From assembly GCF_003473485.1 (NCBI RefSeq), contig NC_053042.1, positions 27,639,262 to 27,703,261 of the forward strand: a stretch of 64,000 bases of DNA, read 5' to 3'. Every line of letters starts with the position of its first letter. Positions within the stretch are counted from its first letter, which is position 1. The notes beneath the pieces were generated by a model. That model ran no database searches and was not told the origin of the DNA. It saw only the letters and a list, made by a program, of their open reading frames with translations. Of the stretch, positions 62,701 through 64,000 are shown piece after piece. The position numbers were made by a program, and so were the translations under genes. Origin of the DNA: Medicago truncatula. Its lineage: Eukaryota > Streptophyta > Magnoliopsida > Fabales > Fabaceae.

Positions 62701-62914
62701 TTTATCTACCAAATGGACAACAGGTGCTGGTCCTAGGATTGGTTGCATGAGAGACTATCCAGCAGAGCTTCAGTTTTTCATCCTTGAGCAACAAAATTTG
62801 TCTCCGAGGTCAAGAACAACAGCTCCATCGCCTCGGATACCGCCGTTGTCTCGATTCAATCCACGTGTTGCTTCTTCTCCAATTCCTTCGGCAGATGAAG
62901 CACCAACTATTTAA
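59784..62914 (+). CDS. IQ-motif calmodulin-binding protein (IQM family), 570 aa
   Basis: Eight coding exons with GT-AG borders: 59784-60088, 60216-60330, 60419-60484, 60804-60892, 60984-61071, 61449-61679, 61790-61891 and 62198-62914. Their sum, 1,713 nt, is in frame and gives 570 aa. The start is taken at the first Met after a 3' splice site ([10 protein letters not shown]). Residues about 75-97 form an IQ motif ([20 protein letters not shown]), which binds calmodulin without calcium in this family. Further conserved parts are [74 protein letters not shown] and [16 protein letters not shown]. The C-terminal exon is acidic and Ser-rich, ending [20 protein letters not shown]. Plant IQM proteins act in stress and light signalling; the exact member cannot be named from sequence alone. 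Intron 3 holds a Tourist-like MITE. Confidence 0.93.
60530..60763. mobile_element. Tourist-like MITE in IQM intron 3 (234 bp)
   Basis: The left end GGGCCTGTATGGATTGA and the right end (inverse GGTGATATTTAGATAAAC) are imperfect inverted repeats, and TTA is present at 60527-60529 and 60764-60766. The inner part is a long, diverged palindrome with AGCTTAT/ATAAGCT words. Related to 53718-53925. Confidence 0.65.
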
Positions 62915-64000
62915 GGGATGTTAGTTCTGTTGGGGGTCATTGGAGATTTGGAGTATATAAAACCGAATAGGATTTTCTTTTTTTGAAGTCACTCTTTAAA
63001 CCCATATATAGTTCTTGTAGGTCTTGTGGTTGTGAGTGAGGGGAACAAAAGAACTTTGCATGCATATTGTTCTAGTTCCAAATGCAGAGAGAGAGTTTGA
63101 TTGAGTTTGCAATCTAGATATGAAACACTAGCATGCAACATGCAAATCATTAATGACATGTGTTATAGTTATGAAGCAAGTTTATTTGAGAATTGTTGAC
63201 CCTATTTGTCCCATCCCTCAAAATATGTACTATATTTTATCTTATCTGATATATATGAGGGTAAACTAGACAAGACAAGATAATTAGTGTTTTGTGGAAA
63301 TAGCTCATTTCGCTAGACACAACCAGCATCAATTGTGTCTATAGGATGGGGCTGGTTCCACACGAGACGAACCACAGTTCGACTGCTAGAAGATCTAACG
63401 ATATTAGAGTATGGCAATTCCTTGAAAATCAGATTAATACCAATACCAAAAATGTTTACTGAACTTCTTCAAACTCTATAATCTACGAAAAAACGGAAGT
63501 AATAAGGTGACTTGATCGTTTGGAGGAATGAAACACAACGATTGAAGTGAGATTTGCAAAAGATGCAATACATATAAGGTCTGGAACAATCGAATCTGTC
63601 TTGATAAATCGTGAACCTAGTTTCTATTCAATTCAAGTAATTCAAATCATGAAAACTTTGCTATTATTAGGTGAGTTGAGTTTTTCATTACACACCTCTC
63701 ACCTTATAGATGAGAGATGGTTGAAATTTCACAAAATAGTGTCAATTATGGTCATGAGAATATTCTTACAAGCTCGCTTACTACCCACTCGCCGGCTAAG
63801 CAAAGGAAAACCCACAAAACAAAGAATAAGGGAACTATGTAAAACCATTTTGTGACAACTATGAATACGAGACCCTCACAAACCAATTATGTAAGATAAT
63901 GAAGATATTGAAAGACTCATAAATGAGTAGTGCACAGCTTTCTGTTAGGGACAACACCTCATTGTGCAAATAGATTGTAGTTCTTTATAAAAATGCAAGA
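62915..64000. other. IQM 3' region and spacer, no gene seen
   Basis: The first ~300 bases should be the IQM 3' UTR. The short frame at 63547-63855 shows no domain and no family that I know. Nothing else is recognised. Confidence 0.5.

Noticed and set aside
63547..63855. Frame of 102 codons near the right edge
   Set aside because: No recognisable domain, composition like the surrounding spacer, no sign of a promoter.
1..64000. Search for an undescribed defence, toxin or gene-cluster system
   Set aside because: The genes are ordinary plant housekeeping or signalling genes plus transposons; no co-oriented unknown cluster was found. No tRNA or rRNA gene was noticed by eye, but no covariance search was possible.

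Overview
The window is nuclear DNA of a flowering plant. It is strongly AT-rich, the genes have many introns, and it carries CACTA, hAT, Tourist, Stowaway, LINE, copia and Helitron-type sequences. The repeat types and the style of the LINE tail suggest a legume, perhaps the Medicago/Trifolium/pea group, but that is inference and no species marker was checked.

Layout. From 1 to 4560 there are only repeats: a copia-like LTR piece and Stowaway-type elements. A complete CACTA (En/Spm) transposon fills 4561-18564, with 13-bp terminal inverted repeats and an AGT target duplication. It carries two minus-strand genes, a TNP2-type transposase and a Transposase_24-type protein. Both are broken. The transposase is also split by a 3.6-kb solo LTR (11764-15377) with its own 5-bp target duplication. 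From 18565 to 20930 there is more repeat-rich spacer.

The main host gene is RRP5 (21127-42819, plus strand). I resolved 40 coding exons that keep one open frame of 1,911 codons plus stop. It encodes the S1-repeat and HAT-repeat protein needed for pre-rRNA processing of both ribosomal subunits. Two of its introns are GC-AG. Several introns hold repeats: a LINE tail, Tourist and Stowaway MITEs, a copia LTR and tandem repeats. Next comes a TRAF-type zinc-finger gene (45324 or 45743 to 49450, plus strand). Its last exon lies between two copies of a duplicated segment that carries a degenerate minus-strand coding fragment.

From 50157 to 53574 there is a foldback element, then a dead LINE fragment interrupted by a hAT-like element (8-bp duplication) that itself holds a Stowaway-like MITE. 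An intact F-box gene follows (54435-55565, minus). After it come a hAT MITE, a C-terminal fragment of a second F-box gene, and a fructokinase remnant that lacks its N-terminus, has a frameshift, and lies directly behind an exon of an unrelated gene. This block ends just before a Helitron-like 3' terminus at 58758, so it may be a gene-capture product. The window closes with an intact IQM-family calmodulin-binding gene (59784-62914, plus, 8 coding exons, 570 aa) and about 1 kb in which I recognise nothing.

The host genes (RRP5, TRAF-type, F-box, IQM) show no functional link to one another; this is an ordinary plant gene neighbourhood with heavy nested transposition. The points most worth a second look are the Helitron/chimera block, the nested insertions with clean target duplications, the duplicated segments around the TRAF-type exon, and the two GC-AG introns of RRP5.
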